DNA of 64,000 nt from an uncultured Bacteroidales bacterium (GTDB lineage Bacteria > Bacteroidota > Bacteroidia > Bacteroidales > Muribaculaceae), in assembly GCA_902760865.1 (NCBI GenBank), contig CACWID010000016.1:1-64000 (forward strand), in the 5' to 3' direction. A program made the translations under genes and the position numbers. The notes beneath the pieces are model-generated. The model did no database searches, was not told where the DNA came from, and worked only from the letters and a program-made list of their open reading frames with translations. Of the stretch, positions 51,715-59,870 are shown in pieces (position 1 is the first letter of the stretch; every line of letters begins with the position of its first letter).

Positions 51715-52263
51715 ATGGAACAGCAAGACACATATATTCCTAACGAGGACAGAACACTTGAGGAACTGTGCCAGGATATCAATCTCAGGGCCGAGAAGGT
51801 GTATATCTTGAAGGGCAGAAAGGATAAAACTATCCTGCTCATTGGCGTTGTGATTATCCTGGGGGTTTTGGCGCTCGCTTGGTATCTCATGCGGGTTGAG
51901 ATTAACTGGTACAGGGAGCCGATTGTGATATCAGCCATCGTGGGGTGGAGCTTTGTTTACATCCTGATCAATAAACTCTTGATTAACAGGATGAAGCGTG
52001 CAGCAAGTCCCAAGCAGCACCTACGTATCGCCAAATGCCTGAAATGGTGGGACAAGTTTTTTAAAGCTATTGTGCCTGCAATGATATTTCCTTCGATCTG
52101 GTTATCGCAAGAAGATGTAGTGAATTATGGTACTTGTCTTTTGATCTTCTTCCCGCTCTTTATCCTCTTCTTTATCATCGCTCGCATCGATAAAGATTTC
52201 AGTGAAGGCTTGGACGAATTGGAGTACCGACTCCAGGAATGTGTTCTTCCGGACAAGGGATGA
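51715..52263 (+). CDS. Small membrane protein of unknown function
   Basis: The 182-residue protein has a polar N-terminus (MEQQDTYIPNEDRTLEELCQ) and four hydrophobic segments (LLIGVVIILGVLALAWYLM; IVISAIVGWSFVYILINKLL; AMIFPSIWL; TCLLIFFPLFILFFIIA). Its start context (GACAGCATTATGGAACAG) is like that of the next genes, but the protein itself is only distantly like them. I recognise no family. It follows the regulator operon at about 250 bp and may be read from the same promoter. Confidence 0.7.
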   Translation: MEQQDTYIPNEDRTLEELCQDINLRAEKVYILKGRKDKTILLIGVVIILGVLALAWYLMRVEINWYREPIVISAIVGWSFVYILINKLLINRMKRAASPKQHLRIAKCLKWWDKFFKAIVPAMIFPSIWLSQEDVVNYGTCLLIFFPLFILFFIIARIDKDFSEGLDELEYRLQECVLPDKG

Positions 52264-52360
52264 TCTGAAACCTATGTAAATCGTCGCATGATGGGATTAA
52301 ATGGGTTCTGGCCTTCAAGCGACATCAGAAAACGGATTTACGGAACCTGCCAATAGAACT

Positions 52361-52870
52361 ATGAAACAGATAGATTTGAACAACCTCGGCAAGGAAGAGC
52401 TGATGGAGCGCATCAAAGCCCAGAATTCCGAAGACTTAAAGGCCAATACAGGCTGCGGAACTATTTTTCTGGTCATCCTTGTGTTGAATATCTTCTCTTT
52501 TGTAGGTCAGAATGAAATTGACTGGAGTAATTGTGCAGTGCCCGCGGTCATCGTTCTGTGGAGCATAATTGAGGTGTGGTGGAAAAAAAGGTTGAACAAG
52601 TGTAATGGCGCCGGGGAATTGGTGAGCATGCATAAGAAATACATCAAGTACCGCAAGACAGAGTTTATCGTTGCCCTCGTGTTGATGGTAGTATTGACTT
52701 ATCCATTATATCTGAAATACACCGCAACTACCGTTCCTGTATGGCTCAGCATAATGGTTTGCGGCCTTTGGGTGGCATTGTTCTGCTATATCTTATGGCG
52801 CTTGCTGAAACCAAAAAAGTCAACAACCGAACAAGAGATTGACCGTCTGCAGGAACTCATCGGTAACTGA
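52361..52870 (+). CDS. Small membrane protein, paralog group member 1
   Basis: The 169-residue protein starts at the ATG at 52361 (MKQIDLNNLGKEELMERIKA); the frame from 52301 adds a non-conserved 20 residues. The N-terminal LxxLxKEELMExI motif and the C-terminal (I)DRLQELIGN are shared with the genes at 52927 and 53498. Four hydrophobic segments are visible, arranged as two pairs around a KCNGAGELVSMHKKYIKYRK loop. The function is unknown. Confidence 0.72.
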   Translation: MKQIDLNNLGKEELMERIKAQNSEDLKANTGCGTIFLVILVLNIFSFVGQNEIDWSNCAVPAVIVLWSIIEVWWKKRLNKCNGAGELVSMHKKYIKYRKTEFIVALVLMVVLTYPLYLKYTATTVPVWLSIMVCGLWVALFCYILWRLLKPKKSTTEQEIDRLQELIGN

Positions 52871-52926
52871 CCGTTCAGATATATTTATCAATAACTAGAT
52901 ACAAACCTCCAAAATAAAACAGTATT

Positions 52927-53442
52927 ATGGAACAGATAAATTTGACAAACCTCAGCAAAGAAGAGCTGATGGAGCTCATCAAGACCCGATGTGCCGAAGA
53001 ACTGAGAAGCAAGAAGCTGTCATTTGGGTTTATCCTCATCACCCAAGTGTTTATGGCTTTCTACATGGTCTTGAGCAACTATGCTGCAAAATGGGAGTTT
53101 CCCCTTTTCCTTATCATTCTTCTTTTCGCAATGATTGAGGCTCTTATTGATGGCTGGGGGTACAATAGGTTGATCAAGTGCGACGACGCCGGGACACTGG
53201 TGGACACCTATGAGAAGTACCTCAAATTTGAGAATACGCTCTTTATTGTTGCCGCCGTAGTAGCAGTGCTGATCGCTTGTCTTATTTTTTCGGGGATTTT
53301 ACCATTAACGGTAAAATCACCGCTACTCACCGGCTTTCTGGTATGCTGCATTCCCTTAAGCAGTTTAGGTGCCTTATTTTATAGAAGAAATTCAGCTATC
53401 GCTCAAGGTGTCAACCGCCTGCGGAAATTAATCGGTAACTGA
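52927..53442 (+). CDS. Small membrane protein, paralog group member 2
   Basis: The 171-residue protein starts MEQINLTNLSKEELMELIKT. The loop IKCDDAGTLVDTYEKYLKFE sits between two hydrophobic pairs, and the end is VNRLRKLIGN. The second half is nearly identical to that of the next gene (VAVLIACLIFSGILPLTVK), also at the DNA level. The function is unknown. Confidence 0.75.
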   Translation: MEQINLTNLSKEELMELIKTRCAEELRSKKLSFGFILITQVFMAFYMVLSNYAAKWEFPLFLIILLFAMIEALIDGWGYNRLIKCDDAGTLVDTYEKYLKFENTLFIVAAVVAVLIACLIFSGILPLTVKSPLLTGFLVCCIPLSSLGALFYRRNSAIAQGVNRLRKLIGN

Positions 53443-53497
53443 CCGTTCAGATAAATGATCAATAACTAGTTATTAACCTCCTAAACAAGGCAGTATT

Positions 53498-54001
53498 ATG
53501 GAACAGATATATGTAATAAAAATCAGCAAGGAAGAGCTGATGGAGCGCATCACAAACCGATGTGCCAAAGACCTGAAAGGCTACAAGGGCGGAGTTGTTG
53601 TTTGCCTCATCTTATTAGTGCTTATGGTCGCCTACATGTTATGGAGCCACAATGCTACAGCATGGGAGTATTCCCTTTTTATTCTTGCCTTGCTGATTCA
53701 GTATCTTATTGAAGGCTGGTGGATGAACAAGATCAGCAAGTGTGATGACGCCAAGACATTGGTGGACACCTATGAGAAGTACCTCAAATTTGAGAAGGTG
53801 TTCTTGATTATTGCCGCAGTTGTTGCAGTGCTGATCGCTTGTCTTATTTTTTCGGGGATTTTACCGTTAACGGTAAAGGCACCGCTATTATTCGGCTTTC
53901 TGGTATGCTGCATTCCCTTAGGCAGCTTGGGTGCCTTCAATAGAAGAAAATCAGCTATCGCTCAAGAAATCGACCGCCTGCGGAAATTAATCGGTAACTG
54001 A
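53498..54001 (+). CDS. Small membrane protein, paralog group member 3
   Basis: The 167-residue protein starts MEQIYVIKISKEELMERITN. It has four hydrophobic segments with the loop SKCDDAKTLVDTYEKYLKFE and ends IDRLRKLIGN. The first membrane pair differs from member 2 while the second is almost the same, which suggests recent duplication or gene conversion of the 3' half. The coding sequence contains a perfect 18-bp palindrome at 53860-53877. Confidence 0.75.
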   Translation: MEQIYVIKISKEELMERITNRCAKDLKGYKGGVVVCLILLVLMVAYMLWSHNATAWEYSLFILALLIQYLIEGWWMNKISKCDDAKTLVDTYEKYLKFEKVFLIIAAVVAVLIACLIFSGILPLTVKAPLLFGFLVCCIPLGSLGAFNRRKSAIAQEIDRLRKLIGN

Positions 54002-54044
54002 TCTATCATCAATAGTTATTAACCATTTTCAATCCTCTTGAACT

Positions 54045-54599
54045 ATGAAAAGAATACCTATCATCACAGCGTTGATCCTGGCAACGGTAGCCATCGTCTC
54101 CTGTAGCCAGGGCTCTGGCGACAACCCTTACGGCAAGAAAGTATTGATGACCACCATTCAGGTGAAGGCATCCGAAGACCTGATTGCCGCCAGCGACATT
54201 GAAATCACCTATTGGGGCAAGGGGGGCGTTCAAGTCACCGACACGATCACCTCCACCTTCTGGAAAAAAAGAATCCTCAACGACTCGTTCCCGACCGTAA
54301 TCGGTTATCCCGAATACCGCTTGCTCATCAAGCCTGACGCCAAGTTTGACAAGGACAGGTGCCAACTGAAATTAGAGATCGCCCACATGGACAAAATCTT
54401 GAACTTTGGCGAAATACCAATCAGCATCGATGACATCGCGAGCAGCAAGGTCCCGGCCTATCTGGAAGTACATGAAGGCGCAAGGAACTTGGTCCATAAA
54501 CAGAGTGACCCTAATGTCTACAAGGTCTATATCAAAGATGGCAAATTGGAATACGATGACTACTCCATGTCTAAACAATCACAAGAACCCTCTAAATAA
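54045..54599 (+). CDS. Lipoprotein, three-member family, copy A
   Basis: The 184-residue protein has lipid on Cys20 (MKRIPIITALILATVAIVSC). The conserved part reads ASEDLIAASDIEITYWGKGG and VTDTITSTFWKKR, followed by FPTVIGYPEYRLLIKPD. It shares the order (S)xDLIxxxDxxxxYxGxxG, (D)TxT, W, P, GxxY with the lipoproteins at 54609 and 55422, suggesting one beta-sandwich domain. I recognise no known family. Confidence 0.72.
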   Translation: MKRIPIITALILATVAIVSCSQGSGDNPYGKKVLMTTIQVKASEDLIAASDIEITYWGKGGVQVTDTITSTFWKKRILNDSFPTVIGYPEYRLLIKPDAKFDKDRCQLKLEIAHMDKILNFGEIPISIDDIASSKVPAYLEVHEGARNLVHKQSDPNVYKVYIKDGKLEYDDYSMSKQSQEPSK

Positions 54600-54608
54600 A
54601 ACAGAACG

Positions 54609-55283
54609 ATGAAAAAGCTATTATCATACTCCGCAATCATGATGCTTGCCGCAATGGTGATGACATCCTGTGGCCAGCAGAAACAGACCGAGACCGTAAA
54701 AGAGTATCCGCTGAAGGTCACCTACGTCATTGAGTGCTCTAAGGACTTGTTGAACTTGTGTGATGTGGTGGTCACCTATAAGGGGGACGATGGCGCCAAC
54801 GTCGTTGACACTATCACTGCCGACCCCGACGACCCGGCATGGATGCAGACGTGGACCAAGACGGTCGGGACTCACCAGGTCCCTGTCAAAATCGGATTTG
54901 ACTACACCCTGGTACAGAAGACCGACACGCTGATTAGCGACAGGGAGTGGATTTCACTCGACGCCAAGGGGTCAATCATTGCCGAGAAGATCGGCATCAG
55001 GAAGGGTATTGCCCGCTTGAGTGATATAAAAATCAACAGCAAGACCAATTTCTTTAAGGACTACTACATCATCCGTGAAAATGTCATCAACACCCGCCAC
55101 AACCTGGCCACCATCATCGATGTCTATAATGAACGACAGGCCTACTACCGTGAAGCAGCAGGAAGCAATACTTGCTATCTCGTCACTCCACTCACACACG
55201 GCGACGGCTTGAAGGTCAAGACAACCTGCTGGAACGACGATGCCGGCAAGGCCGCTGGCGAGAGCCAAGCTGAAAAGCAGTGA
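54609..55283 (+). CDS. Lipoprotein, three-member family, copy B
   Basis: The 224-residue protein has lipid on Cys21 (SYSAIMMLAAMVMTSCGQQK). The conserved part is ECSKDLLNLCDVVVTYKGDD, VVDTITADPDDPAWMQTW and VPVKIGFDYTLVQKTDT. The C-terminal half is longer than in its relatives and includes NVINTRHNLATIIDVYNER. It is 9 bp after copy A in the same direction, so the two form an operon. Confidence 0.74.
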   Translation: MKKLLSYSAIMMLAAMVMTSCGQQKQTETVKEYPLKVTYVIECSKDLLNLCDVVVTYKGDDGANVVDTITADPDDPAWMQTWTKTVGTHQVPVKIGFDYTLVQKTDTLISDREWISLDAKGSIIAEKIGIRKGIARLSDIKINSKTNFFKDYYIIRENVINTRHNLATIIDVYNERQAYYREAAGSNTCYLVTPLTHGDGLKVKTTCWNDDAGKAAGESQAEKQ

Positions 55284-55332
55284 CATCGGTATCATTTTTA
55301 CCGCTTTTCTTCCTAAGGGTTTAAAAAAAGTG

Positions 55333-55340
55333 TAATTTTG
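55333..55340 (+). promoter_or_regulatory. Possible -7 box before lipoprotein copy C
   Basis: TAATTTTG fits TAnnTTTG and lies 81 nt before the start at 55422. No clear -33 element is present. Confidence 0.35.
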
Positions 55341-55421
55341 TGTAATTTTTCTGCCAGTGGCCGCGTCTAACGGTCAAAAACAAGAGATCCACAAACAGAA
55401 TATACTTTTAAAACAACACCT

Positions 55422-55910
55422 ATGATGAACGCTAAGAAAACCATCCGGATGGCAGCAATGCTGGCAATGACAGCCTTGTGTCTCACATCTTGCATCAACG
55501 AGAGGGTCACCAACTACAGGATGTCTTTCTCGCCCGACTTGATCGAGACGTGTGACGTGACCGTCATCTACAGGGGAGAAAACGGCATTGAAATGACCGA
55601 GAGCGTGACCGACACGCTGTGGGAGAAAAGCTTTACCAACGACACACTGCCGCTGATTTTCGGCCTGGACTACAAGATCCAACCCAAGCAGGGCGTAAAA
55701 CCCGCGAAGGAACAACTGGACCTGCAAGCCAAGTATTATTTTGAACTGAAACGTGACAAGCAGATCCTGTTCAGTTCCGGCAGCGACAGCCTCATCTACG
55801 AGCAGGTGCGCGCCTCGCGGCTCGACAGCGTTATCCAGGAGGAGGCCAAACGCCACGCCGGCCCATTCTATTTCACAGCCAAGAAGGACGGCGTGTGGGA
55901 TATGCAGTGA
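55422..55910 (+). CDS. Lipoprotein, three-member family, copy C
   Basis: The 162-residue protein has lipid on Cys24 (MAAMLAMTALCLTSCINERV). The conserved part is SFSPDLIETCDVTVIYRGEN, MTESVTDTLWEKSF and LPLIFGLDYKIQPKQG. It ends AGPFYFTAKKDGVWDMQ. The M16 peptidase gene starts 83 bp downstream, and its N-terminal NAKKT matches this gene's own MMNAKKT. Confidence 0.74.
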   Translation: MMNAKKTIRMAAMLAMTALCLTSCINERVTNYRMSFSPDLIETCDVTVIYRGENGIEMTESVTDTLWEKSFTNDTLPLIFGLDYKIQPKQGVKPAKEQLDLQAKYYFELKRDKQILFSSGSDSLIYEQVRASRLDSVIQEEAKRHAGPFYFTAKKDGVWDMQ

Positions 55911-55993
55911 CGCCACGGCACTCGCCAAGGACGCTCTATTGAATAGAATAACACAGAATTATTAACAATATCACTTTTAACAATTAATTGATT

Positions 55994-58837
55994 ATGAACG
56001 CTAAGAAAACGTTTGTTGTATTGATGTTGATGCTGATGGTATTCAGCACCAACATGGTGATGGCACAGCAGATGCCGCCCATCCCCGTGGACGACGCTGT
56101 GCGCATCGGAAAGCTTGATTGCGGATTGACCTACTACATCCGCCACAACGACTATCCCGAGCACCGTGTGAACTTCTACATCGCACAGCGCGTGGGCTCC
56201 ATCCAGGAGGAGGAGAGCCAGCGAGGTCTTGCCCACTTCCTGGAGCACATGGCCTTCAACGGCAGTGAGCACTTCAACGGCGAGGGCAAGAGCATCATCG
56301 ACTACACCCGCTCGCTGGGTGTGAACTTCGGTGGCGACCTGAATGCTTACACCAGCATCGCCGAGACCGTCTATAACATCAACGACGTGCCCAGCACCCG
56401 CCAGAGCGCCATCGACTCCTGTCTGCTCATCCTCAAGGACTGGAGCAACGGCCTGTTGCTCACCGACGAGGAGATCGACAAGGAGCGCGGCGTGATCCAC
56501 GAGGAGTGGCGCCTGGGCCAGAGCGCACAGATGCGTATGCTGGAGCGCCAGCTCGAGACGCTGTATCCCGGCTCCAAGTTCGGCAAGCGCCTGCCCATCG
56601 GCCTGATGAGCGTGGTTGACAACTTCAAGTACAACGAGTTGCGCGACTACTACCACAAGTGGTACCGTCCCGACAACCAGGCCCTGGTCATCGTCGGCGA
56701 CGTGGATGTTGACCACATCGAGGCCAAGATCAAGGAGATGTATAAGGATATGCCCGCTCCTGATCCCAATGCTGCCCAGGTGACCCTCGAGCCCGTGCCC
56801 GACAATGATCAGCCCATCATCGTGGTAGACAAGGACAAGGAGCAGCAGTATAGCGACGTAAGCATCATGTTCAAGCATGAGGCAGTACCCAAGGAGGACA
56901 AGGCCAGCATGGAATACCTGCTTGTTGACTACGTGACGAACCTCGCGACTGATATGCTCAACCAGCGCCTGAGTGATATGGCCCAGGAGCCCGACTGCCC
57001 CTTCACCAACGCTTACTGCTATGATGGCGATTATATCCTCGCCAACTCAATGGACGCCCTCACAGTTGACGTGATGCCCAAGGAGGGCCAGAGCGAAGCC
57101 GCTACCCAGGCCGTCATCATCGAGGTGATGCGTGCCGCACAGCACGGCTTCACCGCCAGCGAGTATGACCGTGCCCGTGACGAGGCCATGAGCCAGCTCG
57201 AGAAGCGCTATAACAACCGCGACAAGGTCAGCAATGAGAGTTACGGTCGCGACTACTGCCGCAACTACCTGGACGGCGAGCCCATCCCCTCGATCGAGAT
57301 GCTGTATCAGATCATGGGTATGCTAGCTCCCCAAATTCCCGTTGAGGCCATCAACCAATTCCTGCCTGAAGTCATCAGTACCGACGGCAAGAACCTGGTG
57401 ATTGCCAACTTCAACCAGGAGAAGGACGGTGCCGTATATCCCACTGTCGAGGGACTGCGTGCCGCCTATGACGCTGCTGCCAGCGCCAACATCGAGCCCT
57501 ATGTCGACAACGTGAACAACGAGCCCCTGATGAGCACCATGCCCAAGAAGGGCCAGATCACCAAGGAGAGCGAGAACACCACCCTCGGCTACAAGGAACT
57601 GGAGCTGAGCAATGGTGCCCATGTCGTCCTCAAGAAGACCGACTTCAAGCAGGACGAGATCCGAATGAGTGCCTTCCAGCGCGGCGGCCAGTCGCTCTAC
57701 GGCGAGAAGGATTGGGCCAACCTGATGATGATCGGTGACCTCGACAGCTATACCGGTGTGGGCAACTTCTCCAACTCCGACCTCAAGAAGGCGCTGTCCG
57801 GCAAGCAGGTCAACGTCGGTCTGAGCATCAGCCAGTTTACCGACGAGCTGAGCGGTAACAGCACCGTCAAGGACCTGGAGACCATGTTCCAGCTCATCTA
57901 CCTCAAGTTCACCGCACTGAACAAGGACGAGAAGAAGTTCAACCAGACCATGACACTGATGGAAACGCAGCTCAAGAACAAGGATCTCATGCCCGAGAGT
58001 GCCCTGAGTGACTCGCTGCAGTACATCCTGACCAACCGCAGCTGGCGCACCAAGCCCTTCAATGTTGATGACCTGAAGGGTGTCAACCTGGACCGCATCA
58101 TGGAGATTGCCAAGGAGCGCACCGCCAATGCCGCCAACTACACCTTCACCTTCGTCGGCAACTTTGACGAAGCCGTTATCCGTCCTCTCATCGAGCAGTA
58201 CATTGCCAGCCTGCCCGCCAAGAAGGGCGTGAAGAGCAACTGGGTGAACGATTTAGACATGCCCGATGGTCAGACCATCTGCCACTTCACCAAGAAGATG
58301 GAGTCGCCCAAGGAATATGAGGTTGTCATCTGGCACGACAGAAATCTGCCCTACAGCCTGGAGAACGAGATCAAGGCCGACATCCTGGGTCAAGTGCTGA
58401 GCCGCATCTATCTGCAGAAGATCCGCGAGGATGCCGGTGCCGCCTATTCGGTTCAAGCCATGGGCCAGGTCGGCATCTCGGGTGGCAAGTCCCAGACACT
58501 GGTACTCGCTGTGTGCCCCGTGAACCCCGAGTTTGAGCAGATGGCACTGGATATCCTCAACCAGGAGATGGTCAATGCCGGCACCACCATCGATGCCACC
58601 GCATTCAACGAGGCCGTCGAGAACATGATCAAGGACTACAACACCAACATCAAGGAGAACTGGTTCTGGATGGGCATTCTCTCGAATTATCTCATGTACG
58701 GTTTTGACCAGATTACCGGTTATGAGCAGATTGTCAAGGCCCAGACGCCCGAGACCATTGCTGCCTTCGCCCGCCAACTCTACGGCGCCGGCAACAAGAT
58801 CGAGCTTGTCATGAAGCCGATGACAGTAGACAAATAA
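55994..58837 (+). CDS. Secreted M16 metallopeptidase (PqqL-like), copy 1
   Basis: The protein of about 947 residues starts at the ATG at 55994; the open frame goes two codons further to a TTG. The signal peptide is MNAKKTFVVLMLMLMVFSTN (cut after MAQ). The inverted zinc motif HFLEH is at about 81-85 (GLAHFLEHMAFNGSEHF), and the third ligand is in EEIDKERGVIHEEWR. The C-terminal half keeps the substrate-binding KIREDAGAAYS. The four-domain size fits single-chain M16 proteases that degrade peptides in a closed chamber. The second copy lies 1 kb downstream. Confidence 0.93.
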   Translation: MNAKKTFVVLMLMLMVFSTNMVMAQQMPPIPVDDAVRIGKLDCGLTYYIRHNDYPEHRVNFYIAQRVGSIQEEESQRGLAHFLEHMAFNGSEHFNGEGKSIIDYTRSLGVNFGGDLNAYTSIAETVYNINDVPSTRQSAIDSCLLILKDWSNGLLLTDEEIDKERGVIHEEWRLGQSAQMRMLERQLETLYPGSKFGKRLPIGLMSVVDNFKYNELRDYYHKWYRPDNQALVIVGDVDVDHIEAKIKEMYKDMPAPDPNAAQVTLEPVPDNDQPIIVVDKDKEQQYSDVSIMFKHEAVPKEDKASMEYLLVDYVTNLATDMLNQRLSDMAQEPDCPFTNAYCYDGDYILANSMDALTVDVMPKEGQSEAATQAVIIEVMRAAQHGFTASEYDRARDEAMSQLEKRYNNRDKVSNESYGRDYCRNYLDGEPIPSIEMLYQIMGMLAPQIPVEAINQFLPEVISTDGKNLVIANFNQEKDGAVYPTVEGLRAAYDAAASANIEPYVDNVNNEPLMSTMPKKGQITKESENTTLGYKELELSNGAHVVLKKTDFKQDEIRMSAFQRGGQSLYGEKDWANLMMIGDLDSYTGVGNFSNSDLKKALSGKQVNVGLSISQFTDELSGNSTVKDLETMFQLIYLKFTALNKDEKKFNQTMTLMETQLKNKDLMPESALSDSLQYILTNRSWRTKPFNVDDLKGVNLDRIMEIAKERTANAANYTFTFVGNFDEAVIRPLIEQYIASLPAKKGVKSNWVNDLDMPDGQTICHFTKKMESPKEYEVVIWHDRNLPYSLENEIKADILGQVLSRIYLQKIREDAGAAYSVQAMGQVGISGGKSQTLVLAVCPVNPEFEQMALDILNQEMVNAGTTIDATAFNEAVENMIKDYNTNIKENWFWMGILSNYLMYGFDQITGYEQIVKAQTPETIAAFARQLYGAGNKIELVMKPMTVDK

Positions 58838-58847
58838 AGCTTATGTC

Positions 58848-58890
58848 AATAATGAGCCAGGAACGGTACAGAGCCTCCTGGCTCATTATT
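58848..58890 (+). terminator. Terminator-like hairpin after M16 copy 1
   Basis: AATAATGAGCCAGGA (58848-58862) pairs fully with TCCTGGCTCATTATT (58876-58890). Few T residues follow, so termination strength is uncertain. Confidence 0.7.
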
Positions 58891-58949
58891 GCTTAAACAA
58901 GCAATAACATTTTTTACTCACTTCACCAAACTTCAAAAAACTACTCATT

Positions 58950-59816
58950 ATGAAACATCTTACACAACATAGAATCCTGATGGCCCTCGGCCTGTTGGTC
59001 ATTGTCGGTGCATTGTTCTGCATCACCTCCTGCGGCCCGAAAAAACAAAAAATCGATGACACCACGGTGCTGCCCATCAAGGACAAAGCCGAACTCGACA
59101 AGTTACTTGGCCTTCCCATCCTGCCCGAGTACACTATCGACGGGTATTATACCAAAACCGATTTCATAACCGGTGACGAACAGTTCGTTTTGTGCTGCAA
59201 GTTCGTCAATGAAGTCACCCCCGAGGAGGTCCAGAAAATCCTGGCTCAGGTCGATAGTGTTTACCACCACGGATGGTACTCATTTGACCTGGGAGAGAAA
59301 AACAACATGAGGCTCTTCTTTGACCTTGACACCACATTGGCAGACCGGAAGATGCCCGATCCCCTGGACAACAACATCCATATCGCAATTGAACTGCGTG
59401 CCAGGGAGAAAGACTCATGGAAGGAATTTAACGTCGTGTTCAGGAACAATCGTGCCGACTACAGTGTCATCGTTGACCGCGACACTCTCACCAAAGTACT
59501 GGGCGTGGAAATGCCCCCGCTGAAAGAAACGACCCGCAGCGACGAGAGCATCTATTTTGAATTTGACACTGTTCCTGGCGAGGAGTTCTACCAAGCCCTC
59601 GAGAAGGCACCTCACTGGAAAGTTTCCCACCGTGGCGATATGACTTTCTATTATTTTGACTACGATGATGGGGAATACTGGACTACCGTCGACCTCGTCA
59701 AGGGCGAAACCCAGTTGTCCTTCTACCGGGCAAAATCAATGAACAGCACTGAAGACTTCATCGACGAAATGAAGCAGCGCGCCAACGATAAGAAAAAGAA
59801 GAACGAGTCAAAATAA
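58950..59816 (+). CDS. Lipoprotein of unknown function between M16 genes
   Basis: The 288-residue protein has lipid on Cys28 (LLVIVGALFCITSCGPKK). The mature part is mixed alpha/beta with many acidic and aromatic residues (ELDKLLGLPILPEYTIDGYY, YHHGWYSFDLGEKNN, HRGDMTFYYFDYDDGEYW) and ends in a Lys-rich tail. It lies between two M16 peptidase genes on the same strand and may be their partner or substrate-handling factor, which is inference. I recognise no family. Confidence 0.75.
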   Translation: MKHLTQHRILMALGLLVIVGALFCITSCGPKKQKIDDTTVLPIKDKAELDKLLGLPILPEYTIDGYYTKTDFITGDEQFVLCCKFVNEVTPEEVQKILAQVDSVYHHGWYSFDLGEKNNMRLFFDLDTTLADRKMPDPLDNNIHIAIELRAREKDSWKEFNVVFRNNRADYSVIVDRDTLTKVLGVEMPPLKETTRSDESIYFEFDTVPGEEFYQALEKAPHWKVSHRGDMTFYYFDYDDGEYWTTVDLVKGETQLSFYRAKSMNSTEDFIDEMKQRANDKKKKNESK

Positions 59817-59870
59817 AGGCCCGAGGCCATCTCTAGGCTAACGCTTACCTGAACTAAAAGAATCTGCATC

